A stretch of 64,000 bases of DNA, taken from positions 1 to 64,000 of the forward strand of contig JAOVVO010000257.1 in NCBI GenBank assembly GCA_028564675.1. Reading direction: 5' to 3'. The notes below the pieces were generated by a model. It did no database searches, was not told the origin of the DNA, and saw only the letters and a list, made by a program, of their open reading frames with translations. Positions 14,601 to 26,352 of this stretch are shown here, piece after piece. A program made the translations under genes and the position numbers. Position 1 is the stretch's first letter. The number at the start of each line of letters is the position of its first letter. Origin of the DNA: Onchocerca lupi (Eukaryota > Nematoda > Chromadorea > Rhabditida > Onchocercidae).

Positions 14601-17600
14601 GACATTTGATTTATCATTCATTCACAGCGCCAATTCTGCTTATCAAAAATTGTCCAATTGGAGCACACATTCAATGTCTATGCTTTATTCAAGCAAACAA
14701 AATATCATATTCATTTGAAAGTTTGGGAACAGATTGAAAACTTTTCATCCCACAATTCCTCCAATCAAATGCTTTATCGAATATAACAGCTTCATTACCT
14801 ATTCCAGCTATTCTGAGGCAAAATTCAGAAAGAATCAACTACTAGAATAGTTCGATTAGTCCCTCGTCTCTATGCCAAAGTTAGACGATCGATTTATACA
14901 TAAAAATCACTTCGGATCTCCACCAGAGTTTCCTCTGGCTTCATCCTGCTCAATTATAATTCATCATTTTTCGGTTCTAAATATGAAATATGAAAAATTT
15001 AAACCAAGACAAATTATTGTTAAAATAAATTGAAAATAATTTTATTTACAATTAATGATACATAGCTTTAAAATAAAATTTGATACATTAATTGTGATTT
15101 CAACATCCTTAAAATTATTTCTTTCTCATCCATGTTTTTTTTTATTTCATTTTTTCAAATTTTATTATTGCATCTTTTTTTCATTTTGCTTTTTCTTTTG
15201 TTTTGTTTTCTTTAATAAATTGCTCTAATTTTATTCTAAATAATTCGTTTCATTAATTAAAGTGCATTTTTGAAAGAAGACTTATATTTGAAATGTATTA
15301 TCCTATGAAAGAGATAAGAACGACATATTATTTCCTATTTATTTAAATATAATTTAGGCATAAATATTACCTTTTTTTTTTGTTTTAATTATTTTTAATG
15401 GCTAATTATCATAGACAAATAATACATTGAAATTGAAATTTTGAAATGTTGACAGTAATTTTTTAATATATAAATTGTTACTTATTTAAAAATTTTTTGA
15501 TATATTGCAACATGCATGCATGCATACTATGCACATCTATTTTTTATTAATGATTTAGTAATTATATATGCTATTAATATTAGGATTATTAGCAAGCAGT
15601 GTTAGTTTTTATAACAATTCAAAAGTGCGAATTGATTTCGAATTTTCGATTTCTTCAAAATAGTATGATTAAAAAGGATGACATATAATGATGTTAACAA
15701 AGACAAAAAACGAATAAACAAACATAAAGATGGAGATTAATCCTTCAGTTAATTAAAGGATTTATCGAATTTAATAGAAAAACAATGATTCTGATCAATT
15801 CGGTCGAGAGCGAAAAATTTTGCTGATAAATTAAGAAAAGATAAAAGCAAAAAAAAGAAAAAAAATACGATGAAAAAGACAAATAATGTTGTTAATAGCT
15901 GATCATATTGATAAGATTTTTGTCTTCATTCGTATTTTATATGAATGATTGATAATAACTGATAATTATTGATAAAAAGAAAAGATAAGGTATATGAATT
16001 AGGCAACGTATTTAAAAAAATATATATATATGAATAAGTTAAATATTCAAGCATGATAAAATGTAAATATTGCAAAGTTAATATTATATGGCATAATTAA
16101 AATAAATCATTTCTTTAATTGTTTTCGTTTTATTATATCAGATAAAAGAATCAATGGAAAAGGAAAGTTGTAGTAATTGAGCATATTTAATAATTCATTT
16201 ATTGATTTTGAATAAATTGAAATGAAATAAGTAAACAAGACGATAATTTTGCATCATTAAAAGTTAAAATATTAAAAGAAGTACAAATTTGAAGACATTT
16301 TTATTTTTAACTTTTTTTTGTTTTGTTTTGAAATAAAAAGCATATTTACTACATACAAAAAATTGAAAAAAAAAAAAAAGAATAGGGAAAAAAAGTTTTT
16401 CTTTGATAGAATAATATTGAAAAATGATGACTAGTGGAAATTTTGGAAAAGAAACTTCTTTTCCGAAATATTTTTTCGATCAGTATACATTTAACAAAAA
16501 AAAAAAAAAAGTAAATAAAGTAGAGAGCTAAGCATTTATTAATTGAAAAAGGTATGTAAACATGAGAAGAAATTAATTAATTTTAGTAAAATTCATTCAA
16601 AAAAAAAAAGGTATGAGAAAATATAAAGACTTTACTTTTTCAATTAATTGAAAAAAGAACTTGACAAGTTTTTGAAATAAAAATTATGCAAAAAAAAAAA
16701 AAAAAAAGAGTGGCTGCATAAATTTGAAAGAAAAGATGGGAAAAATAAGTTTGCAGTAATAGAAAAAAATAAGAATGTTATATAATAAAATGAAAAATTG
16801 ATTTATTTATTTTGAAATTTTGTTCAAAAATGATTGATAGATAAACAAAATGAAACGATGATTAATTTTTAAGCAATTATAAATAGACAAATTAATAAAT
16901 ATAAATCCGAAGACTTGATTTAATGGAAAAAAAAAAACTTAAAACTTGATGAATGTAGTATGCCTTTTCGAGAATATTGATTAATTTAATCAGATAAAAT
17001 GGTATTTTGAGGCATAATTCTTTTGTTGATTTAATTATATATTAATTACGTCAGAAAATCAAGAAATTTTTCAAAATTCTTGAAAAGTTTCATTAAAATA
17101 AAATATCAATAAAAAATGTGAAATTAAACATTTCTTATGTCTGAAATATTTTTGCTAAATTCTTTTTACATAAAATTCACTTAAATCCCCGTTTTATTTA
17201 ATCAAATTTAAAATTTTCCTTCGTTTTTCAATTTTTCTTTATTAAAATTTTCTTTTGTGTTTTTTACATGTATGCTTCTTTAAAAAAATTAAAATTTTTG
17301 CAAAATTATTAAAAAATCATGCTACTACAAAAATATTAAACTACAAGTAGTCAATCAATCAAATTTTATGGATTTAAAAAATCAATCAATAAAAACGTGA
17401 ATTTAATCATTTGCATAGATTTGGCATATTTTCGTAAATTTTCTTTTTTTTTTTCTTTTTTTCTTTCTACAAAAAATATTTGTTTGAAAAAATTTCTTGA
17501 AATATTTAGTGAAATTAAAAAGAGCAAATGAGAAGTTAAGAAAATTTAATCAATTATTTTTGATTAAATTCCTAAAATTTCTTGAAATACTTGATTGAAT

Positions 17601-19512
17601 TAAAACGAAAAAGAGATAATTCGGTAAGTTTAATGAATTTTTTTGATTATATATTTTTAGATTATTTTTGTTTTTGATTAAAAATTAATTACTATTGTTA
17701 CTAAAATTATAATTTTTGAAAAAAAAAAAAGAAAAGACATTAACAAACAAAAAATGAGAAATGATGAAAGATATTTGAATTAGAATAAAAGATATATAAA
17801 TGATTGCAATAAAAAATTAATATTTATATGAAAAACATTCAACAATAATAAATGAGCAAAATGGATTTTGTTGACAACAAAATGAAAAGGTGTGATTTTA
17901 AATGGAAATTTTTTTTTTTTTTTTTTCTTTATAAATTTTTAAACGACACTACGAATTTGTTTCTAGGCAACAGCATCAGATGAATGCGTGAGCTTTTAAG
18001 AAATCATGATTCAATTTTTTTTTTCTTTTTCTTTTTAAATCAATAATTATCAACTTTTCAATGGGAAAAACTTTAAATTGAAGAAAAAAAAAAGCAAGAA
18101 TTTTAATTGTTTTCTATGAGTGGAAATGAAAAGAATGTGAAAAATGAAAATTTAATTGATAGAAAATTCAAAAATGTGAATAAATTTTTAAAAATTTTTC
18201 AATATTTATCTGTTTTTTTTTTCTTTTGATTCAAATAATTTTTAATAATTAATTAAAATTAAAACGAAAAAAGAAAACGAAAAGGAATTTTTGTGAAAGG
18301 AAAAAAGGTAATTATTACATTTGATTGATGCAAAATTCAAAAAATAGGATGAAAATGTTTGGAAATTTTTTGCATAATAATGATATGATTTTATGTGACA
18401 TTTCTCAAGATATCATTCTAAAGTTGACATTTTTTTGTTCAAAAGTTAAACTTTTAAGGCACTTTTTTTCGATAATAACAAATTTCCGATTGAAATTTAT
18501 TATAAAAAAAGAAACATTTCTTACAAATAAAATTAAACTATCGATGACTTTGCAATTAAATTGAATTTGAAATTTATTACAAATGAATTAATAGAAAAAT
18601 TTATGTTTTAATTTGCATATCAAATCATTTATCAAAATTTATTTGGTCAGAAAAAAAACTAAAATGCTAACCTTCGATGGAAGGAACATGGTGAAACTGA
18701 AATTCTGGATAATGATGATGATAATGGTCGACTTTTGATCTCTGGATCAGCTAAAAATTTTGATAAAAATCAAAAAATTTTTGAATTTTTGACTAACTTT
18801 TTTAAATCAAAGAATCTAACTAAAACTGGTTGACATTTTTCTTTTTCATTCAAACAGTGATATTAAATATAAGTAAAGGAAATAGTTTAGTTTTAATTTT
18901 TAATTAAAATCAAAAAATTTTTTCCTAAAATAGTAATAATAAAATTGAAAATCTAGATTCATAAATAGGTTTTTCTTCTTTTTTTTCATATAGCATTTAT
19001 AGTTTTATTTATTCAGATATATTACTTTAAAATATACTTTAATTTTAAAATTTAGTATCGATTCACCGTCTACAAACTAATTAATTAATTATATCATAAC
19101 AAGACCATAGTTGTCATAAAGAAATAAAATATATATAAAGGAACGAAAAAAAAAAGAAATGAATATATATTGGAAATAAATATATAATTAATAATTTTTT
19201 TATATATATAATACATAATTGATTTTATTAATTTAAAATTAAAGTTTATTAATAGATAAAGTTTAAAAAATTTGATCACTTTATTTCATTCTAATTAATC
19301 AATTAGATAATTAATTAATATAACTTACAGCTAATAGGACCAAAATCACTAAGTACAACAGATGGTGAATTAAAATTTTGCAATGTCTTTCTCGGAATGA
19401 TGGTGGTATGAAGAATTGATTGATCCATTGATAAACGAGTATTAAATTTCTTATCATTTCGTGATGATGGTAATGATGATAACGATATGTGGTGCTTCTC
19501 ATTATGTTCCAT
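1580..19512 (-). CDS. Unrecognised serine-rich protein, five-exon minus-strand gene
   Basis: Exons on the minus strand: 19512-19329, 18750-18672, 7754-7652, 4252-4132, 1677-1580. Each has GT..AG borders, and all phases agree (1, 2, 0, 1). The sum is 585 nt, 194 residues ending EEDM and TAA. The best-supported donor is GTAAGT after 19329, and good acceptors (TTTTCCAG, TTTTTAG) precede 7754, 4252 and 18750. The last acceptor (ATTGACAG) is weaker. The protein is polar and Ser-rich, with basic patches such as TSRSALRRESGS that look like phosphorylation sites. There is no signal peptide, membrane span or domain I recognise. The start ATG has an in-frame stop 9 bases upstream. Exon 1 is also open in another frame (a 72-codon reading), but this frame has more coding-like codons. 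It could be the 3' part of a longer gene. No function is assigned. Confidence 0.55.
4253..7651. other. Intron of the minus-strand gene with an unexplained G+C-richer block
   Basis: Mostly A/T-rich filler plus the MITE-like element. The block 5715-6104 is richer in G+C and open on both strands: a plus frame 5925-6104 includes SVHEEEEESPEYKNHF and ends TGA, while the minus strand has an acceptor TTTGTACTCAG followed by an open phase-0 segment. I cannot decide between an exon on either strand and a relic. Confidence 0.4.
6857..6992. mobile_element. MITE-like inverted repeat, 136 bp
   Basis: The left end (6857-6889) and the right end (6962-6992) are near-perfect inverted repeats of about 31 bases, sharing TTAACTATGAAATGCA at the inner side. 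Each outer end begins with TA, as expected if a TA target was duplicated by a Tc1/mariner-type element. The 72-base interior has no coding potential. No second copy was noticed in the window. It could instead be a hairpin RNA source. Confidence 0.6.
8854..8959 (-). CDS. Alternative terminal exon of the unrecognised minus-strand gene
   Basis: Follows an acceptor ending GAATTCTAG and starts with one base that completes the split codon left by exon 18750-18672. It reads 34 codons, including MPIYGPDGRTLQKGATV, and ends NSTM then TAG. The alternative product would be 122 residues. The tract before the acceptor is purine-rich on this strand, which weakens the call. A shorter use (60 nt, starting at CAACAG and ending at a GTAACA donor) would also keep frame into the 7754 exon. 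Confidence 0.4.
11021..11422 (+). repeat. Tandem duplication of a roughly 200-bp block carrying 28S relics A and B
   Basis: Unit 1 starts at AAAAAATTGCAGACTAATAA (11021) and unit 2 at AAAAAATTGCAGATCAATAA (about 11225). Both continue through TAATAAATTTTACAA, AAATAATTTATTGAAA and TTATTTATTGATTCGTT to GAATTTGTG.GACAAAGT. Divergence of roughly 10-15 percent shows the event is not recent. Confidence 0.85.
11145..11222 (+). pseudogene. Decayed 28S rRNA fragment, copy A (short)
   Basis: Repeats the start of copy B (GGAATATATAATGAAGCTGT, ATTCGATAA.GTGAAGGAATTTGTG). It stops where the tandem duplication unit ends. It exists because a roughly 200-bp block was duplicated. Confidence 0.65.
11340..11525 (+). 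pseudogene. Decayed 28S rRNA fragment, copy B
   Basis: From ATAGCTGGAATATATAATGAAGCTGTTATATTCGATAAA onward (two shorter blocks of it) this matches copy C read on the minus strand. Both continue with TTTGTTTGCTTGA, AGACATT and GAATGTGTGCTC. It ends near GGCCATTTTAAAA, equivalent to the 28S GGGCCATTTTTGG. Its orientation is opposite to copy C. Confidence 0.7.
13102..13275 (+). mobile_element. Helitron-like repeat, copy 1
   Basis: Starts TCTATATAAATAAAAATTT and shares with the 49.6-kb copy the blocks GTTCATTTCTACATAACA, CACCGATTGATTTGAA, TTCGAATAGACATGCGT and TTCGGAGATTTA in order. It ends with GGCTGATCCAGCTGG, which resembles one arm of the hairpin in copy 2. It sits in the large intron of the minus-strand gene. 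Confidence 0.6.
14590..14985 (-). pseudogene. Decayed nuclear 28S rRNA fragment, copy C
   Basis: On the minus strand the segment reads TGAGCAGGATGAAGCCAGAG, then GAAACTCTGGTGGAGATCCG, AAATCGATCGTCTAACTT and GACTAATCGAACTATTCTAG. It goes on to TCAGAATAGCTGG and TGATAAGCAGAATTGGCGCTG. These are the conserved core of eukaryotic 28S rRNA around the D2/D3 to D4 region, in the right order. Many C-to-T and G-to-A type changes and small gaps mark it as a dead, A/T-drifted copy. It lies in the large intron of the minus-strand gene. Confidence 0.85.
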
Positions 19513-22500
19513 TCGAGATTATTTGACAAAAAAAAAAGTTTGAAATTAAATTTGAAATCCGTTTATTCCTAAAAATAATATTATTCATAAAAATGTTGAA
19601 AAAAATTTTTCTTAATTAAAAAAAAAAAAAAAAATTAACATGTCATCGTTTTTTATATTACAAATAAGAATTTGGGAGGGAAAAAAAGAAAAGAAATTAA
19701 ATTAATCTAAATTATTTAAATGATATGAACAAATTCTATCGCTTAAATTAATTAATTCATGCATGAACAATACATAATTCATTCATTTCATTATCTATCC
19801 TTATATATACATTTAATTAAAAAAAAAAATGACTTTTGAAATTATTAAAAAAATTTTATTAATTGACGAAAAATTTATAAAATTTTTTCTTCCTATGCTA
19901 AATATATATAGATATACTTTCTCGTATAAATCAAACAGTGGAAAACTTTTTAGTAAAATTGCGGAAAAAAAATTCGAATACTTAAATACTTGATATAATA
20001 GCATTTATATATAAATAAAAATTTAGGTAAACAAATTGAAACAAAAAAAAAATTTTAATTTGCAATACTGTAATAGATCATTTTTCTTATTCATTTTCTA
20101 AATATTAAAATAAGTAAAAAAAAAAAAAAAATTATGATATAACTGACAAAATTTTCACATTCCTATGATGTAAATGTTTGATAAAAATTTTAGTTGAATA
20201 ATTCAAGAGGAAGGAAAATATTAATTAGAAAAATTAAAAAAATCCGAAAAAAAAAAAGAAATTGTTAATGGAATTTTAAATGAATGAAAAATTTTCAGCA
20301 ATGATATAAATAACATCGATAGAGACAAAAATGAAATAAAATATAATTTTAAACAAATGAAAAATGGCAAAAATTTTTTTCTCAAGAAAAAAAAACGAAT
20401 TCTTTTTCGTAAAATAAATTTTTATTTATTATCAAAATAATCAATAAATTAATTTAATATTATTATCTAACCGATGATAAATTCTTGTATGAATTATCAT
20501 AACTTTATTAGTTAGCAATCAAAAGTATTCAGGAATTATTTCTTATCATAATTTAAATTATGTAAAAATGAATTTTGATTAATATCGTCTTTTGCTTATT
20601 TGTATTATCATTAAATTTTATCTATATGTAATGTTCAAATCTATTTTCCATTACTAAAAATGGTTGCTTTCACATTTGACATTTGACCCCATTTATGGAT
20701 TTTAAAAATCACCACACATTTTAAAATTAACTTTCAAACATTTATTATTTATCATATTAGAAAAATTTAAGTGAAAAAAAAGTCCGAAAAAAAAAAGATA
20801 TAATCGATAAAAGACGAAAATTGATAATTCAAAATTTCTAATATCACAATATTTTTGCTTAATCTGATAAAATGATAGTGTATTTAAATTATTTCGTCCA
20901 AAAATGATTACAAAAATATATACTATTTGAATATCCCTAAGGAACTGAATCATTCTATTCCGTTATTATATTTGAAATTGATAAATCATCCATTTTTTTT
21001 TTCCATTTTTTAATTTCATTTCAGACAAAGTAATCAGACAAGGAAGGATCGAATTGATATCGAGTAAAATTAACTCTCAAAACATTTATTATTATCGAAT
21101 TGCGAAAACAAAAAATTGCGAAAGAAAAATTGCGAAAAAGAATTTTTAAAAAAAGATAAAATCGAAAATTTTTAAACAAATGTTTCACGTATGTGTATAC
21201 TGATTCAGTTGTAAATTTCACCTTTCAATTTGAAATATGACAATTTATAACAATCGAAAAATGATTATTATTATAAAAAATAAGAAAATGAAAAAAAAAA
21301 AACGAATAGAATGTTTCTATGAAAATTGAGAAATATAATAGTAATTCTTCGATTTTTGGAAATTTTTTAAAATTTAAACAAATATCGCCGACGAATTTCG
21401 CTTATTTATGCACAGTTTTGCATTTGAATCGAACAATTTCGCACATTTTCTGAAGAAATTTTCGCACATTATTTAATTTTTATTTTTTTCAACATTTCAA
21501 GCAATAAATGAAATTATTTTTTTACTTCTTTTTTTTGAAAAAGTGAAAATTCACTTTCTTTTTTTTTTTTTTTTTAAATTTATTATTTGAATAATTGTTG
21601 AAAATTTTCATTTGTTGAATTTATTTCATTTCTTTCTTTCCTTTTTTTTTTTTGGAAAATAACTAGAAAACAAAAAAGATTTGAAAAAATTTTAGTAACT
21701 TTTGATTATAATAAATTGTTAATAAAAGATTATTTAAATAAATATAATTTATATAATGTAAATTAATCATTATTTAATTTTTTATTTTCTTTCTAATAAA
21801 AAATTTCTTTTTGAAAATTTTCCCATACAGGTGAGAAATTTTATGCTATTACCGTATTTTTTTCAAGAACATATGGAATGATTTTAAATTAAAATTAAAA
21901 AAAAAAAAAAAAAGAGAAAGGAAGGGAATTTCCATAATAATACTGTCCATAGCTAGATATAAAAATTATTTAAAATGGATGTATGAAATTATTTTAAAAT
22001 TGGAATTAAAAAAAAGAAATGAAAAAAAAAACGAAAGAAATGAAACATTTGCGGTAAAATTAATAATAATTAAAGCTTATTTTTAAATATATCATAAAAA
22101 TAGATAATTAATAGAATGAAGCATAATAATCAGATTTTTGTTTTGATATTATGAATAAAACATCTTATATAAAACATTTAAAAAGAAATTTCAAAAAATT
22201 GTAGAAATATTAATAATTTAAAATTAATAAATGAGCTAAATTTTTTAAATTTTTATTTATTCTACAAAAAATTTAAAGAATTGAAAAAAGAAAAGAAAAA
22301 CCAGATAAAATAAGGAATTAATAAATTTTTGCGAATATAACGAAAGCAATTTTTCTTCATTTAGCTAAATTTTTAATTTTTATATTTTATGAAGCATATA
22401 TCATTTAATGAATAAGAAATAATTTGCAAGAAAAAAAAAGAAAGGAAAAAAAAGAGAAAAAAAATGAATTAAAAGGAAAGAATACGAAAAATTTGATAAA

Positions 22501-23639
22501 CAAAAAATCCAATTTTCTTTTTTTTTTCATTTTTGTTATTTTTAACATTTTAAAATTACATTTTAAATGGTTCATTAATTTCATTCAATTGTCAAGAGCA
22601 ACAAATAATTCGAAAACAAAACTGCTGTCCTAATTTAATTCTTTAAATAATTTATTTTTATCGATAATTTATGCATGAATAATTTTTGGTAAATTTTAAT
22701 TTTCGATATGATTTAAATAATTTACATAGAATTGAAATTGCAATTTTTCAATTATAAAAATAAGCTTTATTTTCATTGATTAAATATGCATGATTGGTAA
22801 GATTGATAATAATTTTGCAATCATTTGCTATCATTTTTTTTTAAAAAAAAAAAGTTGATTAGGAATAAAGATAATTTTGAGCAAAAAAGAAAAAAAAATT
22901 AATCAATTATCAATTCTTTTATTGATAGTAGAAATATATTTATTGATAATATTGTGATATAAAAATAATATTAGTGACTAAAAAATTAATAAATGAAAAG
23001 ATTCAATGAGTTTGTCATTGTTATAATCTTATCTTTTAGTTTTAGCGATAATTTTTTTTTTTTTATAACAAATCTTTTAGCCTTGGCCAATCTAAGCAAA
23101 GTTGTGTCATTTATCTAGAATTGATAATGATATGATAATAACAAATTAATGATTAAAGTAACATACAAGGAAAAAGATTTGGATAAGTTTAACTTTGTTG
23201 CAATTTTTTAAAGTCTTGGCTATTAATTTTACATTTTTTGACAGTTCTTTTTTTTTTTAGTCTTGGCTATTTAAAGCAAAAGTTGCATTTGTCTGAAACG
23301 TTGGAATTCAATAAAACATCATAATGTTCGCAAAAATCTGGAATTTGAATTAATTTAATTAATCCGCTAAAAAAAAATTGATAAATGAATGGATTTTTTC
23401 ACAAAATATTAATCTCTCAATAAATTTTTATGAAAATTAGTTTAAATTTAACGAAAAAAACTTATACTACAAAGATTATTAATTTAATAAGGAATTAAAT
23501 AATTTTGAAAGAAAAAAATTGAAATAGAATAGCGAAAATCAATTAAAATTTAAAAAAAAATCATGCCACTTCGCTTCTCACTCATTTCTTTTCCTTTTCA
23601 ATTTTCAGCTTATTTTTTTTCCATGATAAATTGTATTCA

Positions 23640-24235
23640 ACCGTGAAAATGATTTATTAATTGTAATTTCGAAAACTTGTCCGATTTTTGCAGTTTTCCG
23701 AAACCGGAATCCGTTTGATCGAAGAAAATCGATCATAACTTCGGAAAATTACCACATTTTGAATTGAAAATTTATTTCTAAAACAATCATAAATCTGAAA
23801 CAAATCCGGAATGTGACAGAAAAGAAAGAAAACAGCTCCGGAAGAAAAATCCGATTTTTGAGAGATAAAAGAAGGTTTAATTCTATTTAATGGCCAAAAT
23901 GAATCCAATATGCAAAAAAAAAAAAGAAGAGAAAAAAATCTAAAAATGAGAATTCGGTTGCGGAAGACAAAATCAATCATTGCTCCGGAACAATGTCTGG
24001 TTTAAAGGAAAAAAAAAAGAAATCCAAAAAACTAAGTCTAATTTTATGATAAAAAATTAATCATAGCTTTGAAAGAAAAGTTGAATTTGTAAAAAAATCC
24101 ATCCAATTGAAGCGAATCATTGAATATTCTCGGGAAAAAATTCGGTTTGATAAGTACGAAAGCAAATGTATCAAAAATTTGAACAATTAGTGAGCAATGC
24201 AAAAAAAAAAAAAAAAAAAAAAAGTTGCGTCGCAA
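23640..24235. repeat. Degenerate repeat around AATCATAACTCCGGAA
   Basis: Drifting copies include GATCATAACTTCGGAAAATT (23731), AATCATAAATCTGAAACAAA, AATCATTGCTCCGGAACAAT (about 23974) and AATCATAGCTTTGAAAGAAA. It is richer in CCGGA than its surroundings. The 107-codon minus-strand frame at 23657-23980 follows the repeat and has no recognisable domain. Confidence 0.45.
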
Positions 24236-24591
24236 AAATCAAACATTTTTTGTCGCAAAAATTTGCAATAATTTGTCAATTGCTGTCGTTGTTTCGTTAT
24301 TTTTAATCATTATCATCATCGTTGTTATCAGCTTGTTTATACGGTTTTAAATTCAAAATATAATAATCAAAATAAAGATATGTCGAAAAAAATTGAACGA
24401 ATGAGAAAACGCAAGAAAAATAATAAAAGGCGTTTTATATTATTTAATTTATTATTCTTTTTCTTTTTTCTTTATTTCTTTGAAAAACAAATTCTATTTT
24501 CATTTTTATTTTTCATACTTTTCATCCTTTCAATCAATCTAAACTTCAATTTGAATAAGCATTAAAACGAGGGATGAAAAGATAATATTGT

Positions 24592-24628
24592 TGCATGCAT
24601 GCATGCATGCATGCATGCATTCATGCAG
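24592..24628. repeat. (TGCA)n microsatellite
   Basis: About seven perfect ATGC/TGCA units followed by one ATTCATGCAG variant. The repeat is fully self-complementary and can form a cruciform. Confidence 0.95.
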
Positions 24629-25039
24629 TAATATTGCATGTCATTAAGCAAGCAGCAAATAAGCTTGAAAAAGCAATCAAGCAAGCTAATGTTTGTTAAA
24701 ATTTATCCAAAATAAGACAAAATATATTTTAATGACTTAAGCTACTACTATTCATTGATTTATTTTATTAAATTTTAAGATAAAAACTATTCAAGAATTA
24801 ATATTTCTTTTTTTTTTTTTTTTTTTTTTTAAAGAAAAATTTAAGAATTAAGAATTTTTTTCATTTGGAAATGACAGTGAAGAATTAGGTGAAATTAAGA
24901 TTTTGGTAAAAATAATTAAAAATTTTGTGGAATTTTTTCTAGCTAAAAATTTTAAGAATTTTTGGAATTTTTTCTTAGGCAAAAAAAAAAATAATGACTT
25001 TTAGAATTTAATCAATTTTTATTAAATTATCAAAATTCT

Positions 25040-25360
25040 TCTTAAGATTGATAAAATTGATCAATGATTTGTCCTTGAATGTAATAAAATCATCCTAATT
25101 TTCATTTTTGATGAAATAATTTTTCGTCTGTAAAGAACAGTAAATTAATTTTGCTCTAGAATTCAATTTATTATTCGATTATAATTTTATTTTAAGTAAA
25201 TGCTGGAAATTTATAAGGTTTTTTTTTTAGGATTACTAAAATTGATAAGTGATTATTTTTCGAACTGATAAACTCATCCTGATTTTATTTTTGATAAAAT
25301 AACTTTTCGTAGATAAAAATAACAATGAGCTAATTTTGCTCTAACCGATTGATTTGTCAT
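25040..25360 (+). repeat. Diverged direct duplication, spacing about 190 bp
   Basis: Both halves contain ATTGATAA..TGAT, AATCATCCT.ATTTT, TTTTTGATGAAATAATTTTT or TTTTTGATAAAATAACTTTT, then CGT.. and TTAATTTTGCTCTA or GCTAATTTTGCTCTA. Confidence 0.7.
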
Positions 25361-26172
25361 ATCATGTATTTGATCAAGATTTCTGAGCATTGATAAGAGT
25401 ACCACAGTTTAATAGTAAGCTAATAGCAAATTAATTAATCAATTTATAAATTAAACTAACAAATTAAATTAAATGTTAAATAATTTTTAAGTTTTAAATT
25501 AAATTTTTTGAATTAATTTTGAACTAAACAATGGCATTTTTCCAAATGAAATAATAGCAAATTAATTAAATATCTATTTAATTCAAACAATTATAAATGA
25601 GCATTACGTCGAATTTCTGAGAAAAAAAACAAATAAGAGAAAAAATTGAAAAATTAAAACAGAAAAAAAGAAAAAAATGAACAAAATAATGAGGAAATAA
25701 AACTTGAATAATATATTAAAAAAATTAATATTTATATGAAAAATTTCAATTTTTGAAGTTTTTAAGTTCGTAGAAAGCATGAAAGAACCTTTTTATTTAC
25801 AATACTTGAAAAAAAAAAATTAAAATAAAAATGAACAAAAATGAAAGAATGTGTGTATATGATGCAATAAGATGTTTTGCTTTGTTTTCACATTTTAAAT
25901 AAGCAAAAAAAAAAAAAAAAAAATGAAAAAATGGAAAAAAAAAATAAAAGGAAAAATTGATTTTAAAAAAAGGACCATTTGTTAAGTACATGACGTCTTT
26001 TATTTTATTAATTTCATGCAATTTTTTATTCAGCAAAATATTTTATTGGAAAATAAAAAAAAAAAAAAATTTTTTTTACTTAAAATCATTAAAATGTAAT
26101 TTGAAAAATATTAATGATTTAATTGAGAACGATTGAATTTTGCTTTTATGAATTGAAAAATTATTTAGTTAA

Positions 26173-26352
26173 GTGATAATCAGAAAACGGAAAATGGTTT
26201 AGCAAATTGATAATCAGAAAACGGAAAATGGTTTATCAAAGTGATAATCAAAAAAACGGAAAATGGTTTAGCAAAGTGATAATAAGAAAACGGAAATAAT
26301 TTAACAAATTGATGAGCAGAAAACTAAAATTGTTTAGCAAAGTGATAATCAG
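26173..26352 (+). repeat. 34-bp minisatellite, about 5 copies
   Basis: The unit GTGATAATCAGAAAACGGAA plus AATGGTTTAGCAAA starts at 26173, 26207, 26241, 26276, 26309 and partly 26342. Units differ by a few substitutions and one-base indels. No adjacent cas-like genes and no unique spacers, so it is not a CRISPR array. Confidence 0.9.

Noticed and set aside
17966..17986. 21-nt microexon-like segment after TTTCTAG on the plus strand
   Set aside because: No plus-strand gene surrounds it and the match can arise by chance.
19311..19529. 72-codon alternative frame with a hydrophobic end in exon 1 of the unrecognised gene
   Set aside because: It also joins in phase to the next exon, but its codons (Tyr/His runs from TCATCA text) look less coding-like. 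It was kept only as an alternative.
23657..23980. 107-codon minus-strand frame
   Set aside because: It tracks a degenerate repeat and contains poly(A)-derived Phe runs with no recognisable domain or splice context.
26173..26352. CRISPR-like periodicity
   Set aside because: Units abut with no unique spacers and the sequence is eukaryotic.
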